Shown in pieces: positions 1 through 8,517 of a stretch of 64,000 bases of DNA; position 1 is the stretch's first letter, and every line of letters begins with the position of its first letter. The stretch covers positions 704,786,885 through 704,850,884 of the forward strand of contig CM068367.1 of assembly GCA_034769895.1 (NCBI GenBank). The letters are read 5' to 3'. The notes under the pieces were generated by a model that worked only from the letters and a program-made list of their open reading frames with translations, was not told the DNA's origin and did not search any database. The stretch comes from Magicicada septendecula (taxonomy: Eukaryota; Arthropoda; Insecta; Hemiptera; Cicadidae). Both the position numbers and the translations under genes were made by a program.

Positions 1-181
1 GCTTATTAATTCCTGGATCACCTCTTTGTAATCGTTTCGCTAAATTTGTACCGGGTCCACAATACTGATAACCGGGTAAATGAAGTTCGACAGGTAATAA
101 ATCAATTGATTTGTTTATAACTTTTCCAAGAATATTACTCACTAGACCACCGCCTTCTATCTTGTTTGGATACAGATGTAT
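1..181 (-). CDS. Phospholipase-A2-like capsid protein, N-terminal part (cut by window edge)
   Basis: The minus-strand frame reads a Gly-rich stretch (IEGGGL), then the motif GYQYCGPGTNL and RGDPGIN. This matches the calcium-binding loop of the parvovirus-type phospholipase A2 domain, which also occurs in virion proteins of Maverick/Polinton and adintovirus elements. In those elements the domain is thought to help the particle breach membranes. The catalytic His-Asp part would lie beyond base 1. No in-frame ATG lies between the upstream stop (182-184) and the motif; the nearest ATG (193-195) is in another frame. The start is therefore lost, uses another codon, or has been shifted. It lies directly downstream of the fibre-like ORF, in the same frame. 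The family is fairly clear; gene integrity is not. Confidence 0.6.
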   Translation of the reverse strand, partial: MHLYPNKIEGGGLVSNILGKVINKSIDLLPVELHLPGYQYCGPGTNLAKRLQRGDPGINK

Positions 182-1075
182 TTATGACGTTTCATATAAA
201 CTTTGTATTATATATACAATGCGAAATTCGTTTATAGTTTTAACAGGATTATCTTTAGTGCACTCCTTATATAATTTATATAATATTCTAACTAAGGTGC
301 TGTCAACTTTATAGTCTTCTAGATCTAATTTAAATGCATTCATAACTCTTGTTAAAGTCTTTTGATTTATAACGTCTGTATCATCTTTAGGATCAGCAAC
401 ATTAGTCAATCTGCTTTCATTAAAATCTATAGTATTTTCCTCTTCACTTCGTAAATAATATATTTTATCATCTATATATCGTTTACATTCATCTTTTGTA
501 TTATTTATACCTGTTAATAAAGTCTGTTTATTTATAGCGTCAAGCAAATTAATAGGATCTGCTACATTAATTAACCTTTTTTGCTTGAAATCACAACAAT
601 TAGTTTGTGTATTTTCATCAGGTAATTTATTATCAACATAAAGTTTATTGGCAGCATCAAATTTATAAACAGGTGGTGCGATATGAGCCACACGATTATT
701 CTTGAATGAATACACTGGATTATTATTCACCTTAATTGGTATTCTATCAGCTAAATATGATTTAGTAGCATTTTATAAATAATTTTTATTTACAGCGTCA
801 CAAGGTTCGTTAGGATCGGCTAAATTAATAACTTTTTTCATCTTAACATCGTAACAATCGTCTGTATTTGTTAAAGTAATCGAATTTGTTCTCATATATT
901 TTACATTTACGGCATCATCATCCAATTCAGGATCGCCCACATTACATAATCTTTTATTACTTATATTAAAATTTCCGTCGTCAGTTAATTTAAATCCTTC
1001 TCCAGGCGGTCCACGCTGAACGTTGGAACTAACCGCTAAGTCACCACTATAGTGTCCGAATTTATCGATACTCAT
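182..1075 (-). pseudogene. Fibre-like repeat protein of the Polinton, interrupted by an in-frame stop
   Basis: The reading frame opens at ATG 1075-1073, which overlaps the stop of the upstream gene as ATGA. It has a short N-terminus with a GPPGEG collagen-like bit and then at least five degenerate repeats with a core like RLTNVADP...DAVNKKYL. Examples are RLCNVGDP, VINLADPNEPCDAVN, RLINVADP and RLTNVADP. Such ADP-DAVN repeats are typical of trimeric fibre proteins of phages and of some Polintons, so a spike or fibre role is inferred. A TAA at 773-775 stops the frame after 100 codons. The same frame resumes at once and runs to the TAA at 182-184, so this looks like a nonsense mutation in one ancestral gene. 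Two separate genes are less likely because the repeats continue across the stop. Confidence 0.65.
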
Positions 1076-2166
1076 TTTGAAAATATCGCTTCAAACGTTG
1101 CTGCGTCTTCTTTTATTATACCGGCCTCCTGTAGCTCTTCAATAATTGATAATATTTCATTTTCATGACCCGAATGACCTGCACTTTGTGAAGCAATCAA
1201 TAATTTTAATCTATCGCATAATTCATTTACATTATTCCAGTACACAAACACTGGTTTATTGTTACTGAAATTTAATAAACCGCGACCTTCTGTATCACTA
1301 TGCAATCGGCTACTTCCAACTTTTGATGCGGATGATTGTGAAAGCTTATTAATAATAGGCTTAATTATATTTTTATATTTGTAACTAGTACGGCTTTTAA
1401 CTCTGTTTGTTTTTAAACTTAAATATGCCGCGGTTTCACTTATTATACGCGAGTAGTCGTCTAAATCTTCTTGTGAATATACATAAGCGTTTGGGGTTTT
1501 CATAAAAATGAGATCGTACAAACCAGGTGTACCTTTGTACATAACATTATTAATTGTAATAATATCACTTTCATCAGTCTTTAAAGGGTATTTACCTAAC
1601 ATTAAAATATTATTATCTCCAAAATATGGACCAAAAACATGATCAATATCATGATTACTGTCATCAAAAAATTTACGCATATAGTGTCTTATTAACGGAC
1701 CTTTAAACCATATATCGATAAAAGGTTCAATTGATTGTCGTCCTTTTGATGTTGACATCAATTCTTCAACCGTGGGTAAGGTTTCATACGTTATTTCTTC
1801 TTCACGCGGCAATGGTAACGGTGTTTCTACTGTTCGTTTGTTCGATATTGGGATGTTTTCGGTCTCTTCTGAAAACCTTTTGTTTTGTAAACGCGACTGA
1901 ATATCGTCCATTTCAACATCTAATTGTTGTTCTTCTTTTTTAATCAATGACGAATTCGTTTTTTCTTGTACTAACTTTTGTAACGGAGTGATAATAGGTT
2001 TCAACGATTTTTCTGCAAACTGTTCTTCATCAATAACATTTTGTGTTAGAGTCTGATGTTTCTTTCGAATATTTTTTCTTATTTTTTTAATTTCATTGAC
2101 AAGCTTCTCTTGCTTGTCAAGGGAACGTGACTTCTTCGATGACATATTGATAAGTAATAAAAACAT
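1072..2166 (-). CDS. DUF8207-like Maverick/Polinton protein
   Basis: This is an intact 364-codon ORF. The first ATG (2166) gives a hydrophobic MFLLLIN leader; a second ATG eight codons in starts a more typical Lys/Arg-rich N-terminus (MSSKKSRSLDKQ), so the true start may be the second. Residues ~10-90 are highly charged and probably helical. Residues ~150-250 contain YKGTPGLYDLIFMKTP followed by a YSQEDLDDYSRII-like helix, which I recognise as the DUF8207 pattern found in many Maverick-associated proteins of arthropods and other invertebrates. Its function is not known; a virion or DNA-associated role is only a guess. Its TGA overlaps the ATG of the fibre-like gene (ATGA), which suggests coordinated expression. 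No break is visible. Confidence 0.7.
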   Translation of the reverse strand: MFLLLINMSSKKSRSLDKQEKLVNEIKKIRKNIRKKHQTLTQNVIDEEQFAEKSLKPIITPLQKLVQEKTNSSLIKKEEQQLDVEMDDIQSRLQNKRFSEETENIPISNKRTVETPLPLPREEEITYETLPTVEELMSTSKGRQSIEPFIDIWFKGPLIRHYMRKFFDDSNHDIDHVFGPYFGDNNILMLGKYPLKTDESDIITINNVMYKGTPGLYDLIFMKTPNAYVYSQEDLDDYSRIISETAAYLSLKTNRVKSRTSYKYKNIIKPIINKLSQSSASKVGSSRLHSDTEGRGLLNFSNNKPVFVYWNNVNELCDRLKLLIASQSAGHSGHENEILSIIEELQEAGIIKEDAATFEAIFSK

Positions 2167-2274
2167 TTTCGATTACAAATTAGTAATATAGATATCAAAA
2201 TCAAAACGATAACGGCCGCCACAATTCATATCACTTTCTTTATCTATAACAAAAAAGCCTTTTTCGCGTCTTGT

Positions 2275-2865
2275 CTATGCTTTAGAACAAAGTTCTTTAA
2301 ACATTTCAAATGTCATATCAGTATTAACATGATCTCTGTATATATGTTTTAAATTTAGTTCGTCTTGTTGAAAAATAATTATTAAATTCGCGTTATCACG
2401 AATCAAGTGTTTTGGGATTCGAACATACGTTTGACATATATAAATAACATTATTATTTTTATGTCTACATATTGTAAAATGATTTCTTATATTATCTTGT
2501 TGTTCACATGCTACATCATCAAATATAATAACTGAATTTTGTTCAGTATCATCAGGATGAATGACTTGATCATTTTCTGAAAATTTATAGTATTTTATTG
2601 TTGGTATACCTGATAAAACTGTTTCTAAAAATTTGTACTTTGACTGATACAACGATTTTGAAAAAACATAAACGTTCTCAAAACATAAACCATTAGGACT
2701 GAACAAAAGATTAAGCATTAGGTTTGTTTTACCAGTATTACTTGGCCCAATGATAAGAGCCCTGACATTATTTGGTAACAACTCGCTATGGACTCTTTCT
2801 TTTTTCTCCATAGATTTATCAAAATTACAAATACGTATTTTTTTTGTTTGCTGCACTATTTTCAT
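2275..2865 (-). CDS. A32-like DNA-packaging ATPase (FtsK-HerA superfamily)
   Basis: This is a 196-codon intact ORF starting at ATG 2865. It has a Walker A motif GPSNTGKT at residues ~40-47 after a beta strand (VRALII). A Walker B strand SVIIFDDV lies at ~111-118, followed by the conserved segment with HFTICRHKNNNVIYICQTY, which corresponds to the sensor region of this family. These are hallmarks of the packaging ATPases of Polintons and nucleocytoplasmic large DNA viruses (vaccinia A32 type), which pump the genome into capsids. Length fits the usual ~200-240 residues. It sits between the DUF8207-like gene and the integrase on the same strand, a normal Polinton neighbourhood. This is one of the best preserved genes in the element. 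Confidence 0.88.
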   Translation of the reverse strand: MKIVQQTKKIRICNFDKSMEKKERVHSELLPNNVRALIIGPSNTGKTNLMLNLLFSPNGLCFENVYVFSKSLYQSKYKFLETVLSGIPTIKYYKFSENDQVIHPDDTEQNSVIIFDDVACEQQDNIRNHFTICRHKNNNVIYICQTYVRIPKHLIRDNANLIIIFQQDELNLKHIYRDHVNTDMTFEMFKELCSKA

Positions 2866-2967
2866 TATTAAAAAAATAGTTCAAATGATTTGGTTTTTAT
2901 CAATCCAACTGTTATGCGACTTATCGTATCCTAACCACTGAACAAGTAGTTTATTACCTTTACGTTT

Positions 2968-3803
2968 TTATATTTTTTCAATTAAAAATATATTGTCGTA
3001 TTTTGTTTTACTAATTTCTTGTTCGTAAAATCCACCATCTAATACGGTTCCTGTATCATCTTTTAAAATATATGTTCTAGGTACTGTTTGTTTAATATTA
3101 TGAATTGTAAATATTTCATTTGTCCAATTTGGTAAATAACCTTTGGTAAAAATTTGTTTGTATTTACTAATTCTCACTCTATCCCCAACTTTATATTTCG
3201 CAGGTTTCTTATTAACAAATATTCGTTTTTATTTATTTGTATCAATACCCTTTTCTCATTATTTATATTAACATCTTTAGGTTTCATACTTATAGTTCTG
3301 TGTACAGTATTATTATATTTTTTCAATAACTGAGGAAGTACTTCGATCCATGTATACTTTCCACTGGTAGTAAACCACTTCCACATATGGTTTTTTAAAG
3401 TACGATTAAAACGTTCAATGATAGAGGCTTTTTTATCTGAATAAGTCGAATAATGATTTATATTATAACGATTAAATAATTGCTGAATCGGTAAATTGTA
3501 AAATTCTTTTCCTTTATCAGTTTGCAAATGTTTCATTTTGTTTACATGTAATATAGGCATTAGAGCTTTTACAATTTCGTGTGAGACTTTTGATTTTAAC
3601 GGAACTGCAAATGCAAATTTACTAAAACAATTTATCACTGTTAATATATATTTATAACCTTTATTTAACTTTGAAAAAGAAATCATTTCTACAAGGTCAG
3701 CTTGATATAAATCGTGAATACCTTTCAGTTCGACATTGCGTGTAGGAAAATTTCTTCTCGCTTGCTTATGCAATTCATTACTTATCTCCTGTCTGATGCT
3801 CAT
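2968..3803 (-). pseudogene. Polinton DDE integrase, split by a frameshift
   Basis: The first part (3803-3174, ATG at 3803) encodes a retroviral-type integrase core. Its first catalytic Asp is at residue 36 (YQADLVEM), the second at 96 (LQTDKGKEF), and the Glu is at 130 (IIERFNRTL), which gives a D-D-E with 33 residues between the last two. The C-terminal barrel or chromo-like domain (VRISKYKQIF, LPNWTNEIFTI) is in a different frame (3177-2968 and slightly upstream). The frame change falls between about 3200 and 3240, where the first frame loses its family resemblance and soon ends at TGA 3174. A single small indel explains this. No N-terminal HHCC zinc finger is visible. The enzyme would insert the element into host DNA; as written the copy should be inactive unless the break is a sequencing error. 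Confidence 0.85.
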
Positions 3804-4218
3804 TATTCTAAGTACAATAACAATTAAAATTGTTTAAATCTATAACCTTAGTTATCAGAGGTTACTTTGTATCAAAGTACAACAATTAATTAACAACTGT
3901 TTACATCTACGACCTTAGTTTATCAGAGGTTACTTTGTAAATACGTCAATATAAATTACTGATAACTTTTTATTATCAAAGGTTACTTTGTTAAGAATAA
4001 ACAACATTAATTAACTAAAGGTTATCCTAAGGTTAAACAAATAACTAACAAAAAAACAAAGGATACTTTGTAAATACGTCAATATAAATTACTGATAACT
4101 TTTTATTATCAAAGGTTACTTTGTTAAGAATAAACAACATTAATTAACTAAAGGTTATCCTAAGGTTAAACAAATAACTAACAAAAACACATCAACTCTT
4201 TTTTTATAAATTTTATTT
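3804..4218. repeat. Intergenic tandem duplication (133-bp period) with AAAGGTTACTTTGT-type motifs
   Basis: No gene is seen here. A 133-bp unit starting TACTTTGTAAATACG is present almost exactly twice, at 3931-4063 and 4064-~4187. A shorter, looser repeat (CCTTAG-TTATCAGAGGTTACTTTGT) lies before it at ~3839-3940. The motif GGTTACTTTGT or GGATACTTTGT recurs about five times. The stretch lies upstream of the integrase start and downstream of the BIR-like ORFs, so it may be a promoter or replication-related region, but that is inference. Confidence 0.8.
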
Positions 4219-4476
4219 TCACTTTAATATATTAACAAAATTAGCAACACACTTTTTTGATCTGATATAGTCTTCATATTTATAAGATATATAACGCACA
4301 GTTTTACATGTCGGATACAAAAGTTTGTGCATAAATTGAATATGCGTAATAGTATTAAAGCATTTCGTTTTAAAACCACATTTAGAACAAACAATATTAT
4401 CCGAATCATCAACAAATCTTTGATTTTTAAAAAAGTCTTCAATACACCTTCCACTTTTGTCACTCAATGAAGCCAT
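4219..4476 (-). CDS. Small BIR-like zinc-binding protein, paralogue of the next upstream ORF
   Basis: 85 codons from ATG 4476. It begins EDFFKNQRF and contains CSKC, then HIQFMHKLLYPTC, giving a C-x2-C-x11-H-x11-C pattern. The N-terminal half of the neighbouring ORF (4460-4996) has the same layout (QDFFEEAGF, CRECGFKT, HIQFMYKLFNSEC), so the two are duplicates. The pattern looks like a BIR finger that has lost the usual spacing (C-x2-C-x16-H-x6-C). A role related to inhibitor-of-apoptosis proteins is inferred from the neighbour, not shown. Its start overlaps the end of the upstream ORF by 17 bases. No RING finger is present. Confidence 0.55.
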   Translation of the reverse strand: MASLSDKSGRCIEDFFKNQRFVDDSDNIVCSKCGFKTKCFNTITHIQFMHKLLYPTCKTVRYISYKYEDYIRSKKCVANFVNILK

Positions 4477-4996
4477 CTTTTATGACGCTGTGTAATTTAA
4501 CAAGTAAACAATTTGGAGATGCCTTAGCGTGTTCAAACCATGGATCGTCTGTGTCTTGCCAATCGTGAAGTATAACTTTACAGTCTATACACATTACATC
4601 ATCGTCAACACCAGTATACAAAAAACCTGCCGATACTAAATTATCAACTCGTGGTAAACGTTTAGGCCAACAGCAAAATGTTAACTTCATGATTTCTTCA
4701 GTTTCTGATATACATTTTTTCGCATTCATTATATCATCAATATGTAATAATATACTGTATAATGCATAATTATTATATTTATCATATATATAACATACCA
4801 TTTTACATTCTGAATTAAATAGTTTGTACATAAATTGAATATGTGAAATAGATAAAGATCCTCTCGTTTTAAATCCACACTCACGACACACAATACTGTC
4901 TAAATCACCATTAAAAATAAATCCTGCTTCTTCAAAAAAATCTTGCAATAACTTACAGGGGTTCAATTTTTCGCACAACTTCGCCATTTTTGACAT
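4460..4996 (-). CDS. BIR-domain (IAP-like) protein
   Basis: The ORF can start at ATG 4996 or ATG 4987. Its C-terminal part is a canonical BIR finger: CIDC, then DWQDTDDPWFEHAKASPNC, which is exactly C-x2-C-x16-H-x6-C with the conserved Trp and DDPW. The N-terminal half is a divergent BIR-like module with C-x2-C-x11-H-x11-C, related to the ORF just downstream. BIR proteins of baculoviruses and related elements block caspases or other cell-death steps, and adintovirus-like elements are known to carry them. The gene has no RING domain, so it would not be an E3 ligase by itself. It belongs to the accessory block between the metalloproteinase and the integrase. Confidence 0.8.
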   Translation of the reverse strand: MSKMAKLCEKLNPCKLLQDFFEEAGFIFNGDLDSIVCRECGFKTRGSLSISHIQFMYKLFNSECKMVCYIYDKYNNYALYSILLHIDDIMNAKKCISETEEIMKLTFCCWPKRLPRVDNLVSAGFLYTGVDDDVMCIDCKVILHDWQDTDDPWFEHAKASPNCLLVKLHSVIKDGFIE

Positions 4997-5028
4997 TGCA
5001 TCCAACTTGTTGAGCCTCTACTAACTAA

Positions 5029-5295
5029 CTACTTCCAACGGAGAGTTTTGTATTCTTCTTCAAAATCAATATCGATTATTAATTGATTTCGATATTTTTC
5101 TAACCTTTGTAATATATCATCATACAAGCAAATCGTTGGAAATTGTATCTTGATAATTTGTTCATTTTCAATTATAGTAACATTTGCTTCAGAAAATTCA
5201 TTATTTACAAAATAACATATTTCATTAAACGTTGAATCAGTAGATTCTATGCAATATATATACCAATTGAAAGCATGAATATTTCCTTTCTCCAT
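5029..5295 (-). CDS. Small hypothetical protein of the Polinton accessory block
   Basis: 88 codons from ATG 5295, intact. I do not recognise the family. The protein is acidic, with no signal peptide, no clear membrane segment and only two Cys (CIES, EICYF). The predicted layout alternates short strands (VTIIENEQIIKIQFP) with a helix (DDILQRLEKYRNQL), so a small folded alpha/beta domain is plausible. It lies between the metalloproteinase and BIR genes on the same strand, with short gaps, so it probably belongs to the element rather than the host. Confidence 0.5.
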   Translation of the reverse strand: MEKGNIHAFNWYIYCIESTDSTFNEICYFVNNEFSEANVTIIENEQIIKIQFPTICLYDDILQRLEKYRNQLIIDIDFEEEYKTLRWK

Positions 5296-5382
5296 GTTAA
5301 CAGCTTCACGTATTCTTCACAACTGTACGTTCAATCATTATGTTCTTAGAAACTGAACTTTTATTCTTCTTCATCAACATTA

Positions 5383-6861
5383 CTATCGACTATTGTTTGA
5401 TATCGATTGACCTTTCTTTTGTATTATCAATTGTAATATTAATTCTTTCAATTTATATAGTACATCATCATTTACACATTTCAATCCAAATATCGATAGA
5501 TTATTTTTTTCTGTTCTAACTAACTCACCCGTAAATTCATTAAAGACATACACAGTATTGTTTTTAAAAAAGTATAAATTACCATCAGAAAATCTAAATG
5601 ATGAATCGATTTTAGGCGGAATTCCAGGAAATGTTTCAGATATATAACCCCATGATTTAGTAGTGAACGTACACTCATTGACTTCTCTATAATAATTATC
5701 ATCATGAAATATATAAGTTTTACCTGTATAACTGTTGAATACCGCATGTAAATTATCCGGTTGTATGTTAAATAAAGACTGGATATGTTTCGGATAACCA
5801 TGACTTAATTTAAGACTCGTTAAATCGAACATGAATACCAAAGAATCTATAACTATCTCACCAGATGGTCGTTGATATACAGCTAAAATTTTTGTGAAGT
5901 TTTTTGGAAGAAACGTTAACCAATGTTTTATTATTAGCGGTTTGGTATATATCATCTCTGCCGGATTTAATATCCACAACCATTTTTCATATAATATATA
6001 TAATCGTTTATCAGCAATTAAAAATAAATTAATATTTTTAAAATTACAAAGATCGATTTTATTTGTATCTATAGGATGCTCGTCTTCTATCTTTGGTACT
6101 GAAGAAGATGGTGACATCGGTATGAAAGATGATATAAAAGTGCTTCCTGCCTTACCATATAAATTTTGAATGGCTAAAACATCATCATCACCTAACTCGA
6201 TTTTACCGTTATAATAAGCATACATTACAGAATCTGATACATCTGAATGTGATAAACCTAAAACATGACCGATTTCATGTATTAAAGTTGCATACAAACT
6301 TGTGTGGTCAAGAGGAACAACGTTATCAATCGAATATGACCACTTTTCATCTTCATCAATATGAATTTCTCGCCTTGAATTATTATAATCAGGAAAATAT
6401 GCATGTGCTAATGTTCCACCTTTGCCGTCAAACGTTCTCGTACATTGCCACGATTCTTTTTGCATCATATGTTTCAATCGTTTATTAAAAATTAAAATAT
6501 TTGTATTTACTCTATCATGTTTAAAACGTATACCAGACTTTTCCTCCCATACTGCAAAAGCTTGTTTAGTCAATTCTAACACCTCTTGATTCGCTAAATA
6601 ATAATGCCATGTTACTTCAGGTTTGTTCCATTTAAAACTGGATACTCGATAATCAAAAATAATATCACTATTACCGCACCTAGGTTTTAACATTAAATTT
6701 ATAGTTTCATTATTTAGCTTACCATCAGTAGGTAATTTATAGTATTCTTGAAATATAAGTAACGCATTAGTAATATCTGTTTCATTTACAGTTTGCAACG
6801 AAGATTCATCGTCTGTTTGAAGATAACCATATTCATATAAATATTGCTTAGCTCTATCCAC
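5383..6861 (-). CDS. Matrix-metalloproteinase-like protein (propeptide, catalytic, haemopexin-like)
   Basis: Domains in order: a peptidoglycan-binding-like prodomain (~1-55); a cysteine switch PRCGNSD (60-66, canonical form PRCGVPD); and a catalytic domain with structural-zinc His (GGTLAHAYFP, EIHIDEDEKW). The zinc site HEIGHVLGLSH is at 195-205 and a Met-turn (SVMYAY) at ~213. A Ser/Pro linker (~240-260) and a haemopexin-like propeller (~268-470) bounded by two Cys follow. All catalytic residues are present, so it is probably a secreted matrix metalloproteinase, as in some baculoviruses. The frame as given starts with GTG at 6861. The same frame stays open upstream to a stop at 6934-6936 and encodes a hydrophobic, signal-peptide-like stretch without any ATG. 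The start is therefore uncertain: lost, non-ATG, or supplied by an upstream exon. Acquisition from a host animal is the likely origin. Confidence 0.88.
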   Translation of the reverse strand: MDRAKQYLYEYGYLQTDDESSLQTVNETDITNALLIFQEYYKLPTDGKLNNETINLMLKPRCGNSDIIFDYRVSSFKWNKPEVTWHYYLANQEVLELTKQAFAVWEEKSGIRFKHDRVNTNILIFNKRLKHMMQKESWQCTRTFDGKGGTLAHAYFPDYNNSRREIHIDEDEKWSYSIDNVVPLDHTSLYATLIHEIGHVLGLSHSDVSDSVMYAYYNGKIELGDDDVLAIQNLYGKAGSTFISSFIPMSPSSSVPKIEDEHPIDTNKIDLCNFKNINLFLIADKRLYILYEKWLWILNPAEMIYTKPLIIKHWLTFLPKNFTKILAVYQRPSGEIVIDSLVFMFDLTSLKLSHGYPKHIQSLFNIQPDNLHAVFNSYTGKTYIFHDDNYYREVNECTFTTKSWGYISETFPGIPPKIDSSFRFSDGNLYFFKNNTVYVFNEFTGELVRTEKNNLSIFGLKCVNDDVLYKLKELILQLIIQKKGQSISNNSR

Positions 6862-6936
6862 TTCAATCTGTGTTGTATTATCGGCTAAAGAATTTATTAG
6901 TAATATTGGAACATTACTATATATAATAAATTTTTA

Positions 6937-7245
6937 ACTACCGACATGTTATTAACAAAGATGTTGCTTTCAGAATTCACGTTGGAACACTAATAAATCA
7001 ACTGCTAACAAGTATATATATATAAATCAATATATTTTTTTATTCAAAAAAAGTATGAATTAGCTAGGGATTGAACAATTGATACTTACCTTACATAGAA
7101 TCTATTATTAGAATAGCATAGTTGCACGTTACCGACTAAGCTAATTCATATCTTATCTGTATACCATGACAATCGTTACATTTAAATGTAATATATTAGA
7201 TGAAGACGACGCTATCTGCACTGTAAAAGGAAAAAAACAGTTTAC
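6937..7245. other. AT-rich spacer, no gene seen
   Basis: This lies upstream of the metalloproteinase. It has a TA-rich stretch around 7015-7045 and a short palindrome near 7180 (ACATTTAAATGT). It could contain the metalloproteinase promoter or the right end of the Polinton, but I see no terminal inverted repeat that proves this. Confidence 0.4.
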
Positions 7246-7545
7246 GTGTCAACGAACTCGGAATGTTTATGTTTACGTTTTTAAATGTACAAAGCCGACG
7301 TGTATGTTTATGTTTACATTTTTTACTAGGTCAGTGTGTTGTCGAGGTCATGTTTACGACGTTATCACAAGAACGTTTGTTTATGTTTACGTTTTTTACG
7401 GTCGTGTCAACGAACTCGGAATGTTTATGTTTACATTTTTACTAGGTCAGCGTGTTGTCGAGGTCATGTTTACGACGTTATCACTAGACAGTTTGTTTAT
7501 GTTTACGTTTTTTACTAGGTCAGTGTGTTACGGTCTAGTGACCTC
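7246..7545. repeat. Minisatellite, ~158-bp period, about two copies
   Basis: The sequence GTGTCAACGAACTCGGAATG occurs at 7246 and again at 7404. Each copy continues with TTTATGTTTACATTTTT, ACTAGGTCAG and GAGGTCATGTTTACGACG. A shorter internal motif, TTTATGTTTACGTTTTT, recurs several times. Open frames on the plus strand across it are products of the repeat and are not called as genes. Confidence 0.75.
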
Positions 7546-7563
7546 GAGGTCGTGTTTACATTG

Positions 7564-7735
7564 ATTAGAAAAGGTCAACGGGGTTATCTGTTGATTACGA
7601 AAGGTCAACGGGGTTATCTGCTGATTAATTCGAGGTCAATTGGGGTTATCAGCGATAAGGCGGGGTTAATTGGATTTTAATTGGGAGTCATCGCTGATAA
7701 GGCGGGGTTATCACTGATAAGGTGACCTCTTGACA
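7564..7735. repeat. Short tandem repeats with AAGGTCAACGGGGTTATC and GATAAGGCGGGGTTA
   Basis: AAGGTCAACGGGGTTATCTG is present twice about 32 bp apart, followed by a third degenerate copy (GAGGTCAATTGGGGTTATC). Then GATAAGGCGGGGTTA appears twice. The block ends in several TGACCT motifs (7720-7755). It may be a terminal or subterminal region of one of the flanking elements. Confidence 0.65.
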
Positions 7736-7997
7736 TGACCTCTGACCTGTCCCAGAAAGAACATTTATATACTACTAATACTCCATACATATTGCTAATA
7801 TTACACAACCACTGAAAACTAAGTTGAGTCTATAGAATAATACAATTATAAATTCAGGAACATAATTATAATTTTGTTGGCTTAATAATCTATGTTCTGA
7901 GGGTTTTACCGGTCACAACCGAAAGGTATATTAATTAATAACATATTAATTAAACCAGGTAACAGCATTTAAAATTGACGACTACAACAGTGGGGCT

Positions 7998-8501
7998 TTA
8001 AGGAGAGATATTAATTTTATAACAAATTGCCGCCTGCAACGTGGGGCTTAAACGAAAACGAGGACGTCTATTATTAGTTTTATAACAGTGTGAACACAAG
8101 TTGAAACTTGTATATTCATTACATTTTATAAAACATAATTCTGGCATATAACATTTTCTAGCTAAACAATGGACTTTATAAAGGACTGTTGAATCTGACT
8201 GACTCCTGACTTGCCAAACACTACAATTTCCAGTTTCAATTTTATCAGAATCTGTTATTCGTATGCCTATTTTAAGCCTTTTGTTAACTGCATTGGTATA
8301 TCCTAATGGGGGCATCTGGGTCAATCTTTTATATTTTAATGCTAAGTGTATAGTTTTATTAACTCTGAAAATGATGTTAATCAAGTCATCTAATCGCCTA
8401 TTTACATTTCTTTGGAGGTATTGAGTTTTAATTTTACTATGAAATGATTCTAAAAACATGTTTGTGTCAGTATATCCATGTGAAAAATTTCTGAAACACA
8501 T
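7998..8501 (-). pseudogene. MULE transposase C-terminal part with SWIM-like zinc finger
   Basis: The frame reads a helical region (FHSKIKTQYLQRNVNRRLDD) typical of the part after the MULE catalytic core. A Cys/His cluster, CFIKCNEYTSFNLCSHC, follows and resembles the SWIM finger found in this place in Mutator-like transposases (spacing differs from strict CxCxnCxH). It is in a different frame from the piece upstream (8518-8718). An in-frame ATG at 8501 is present, but it is more likely the remnant of a longer protein. SWIM fingers help DNA or protein binding in these transposases. Confidence 0.55.
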
Positions 8502-8517
8502 TGCTCACTTCTCTTTT

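Noticed and set aside
7166..7564. 132-codon plus-strand ORF with repeated VYVYVF motifs
   Set aside because: It is a translation of the 158-bp minisatellite and has no conserved domain.
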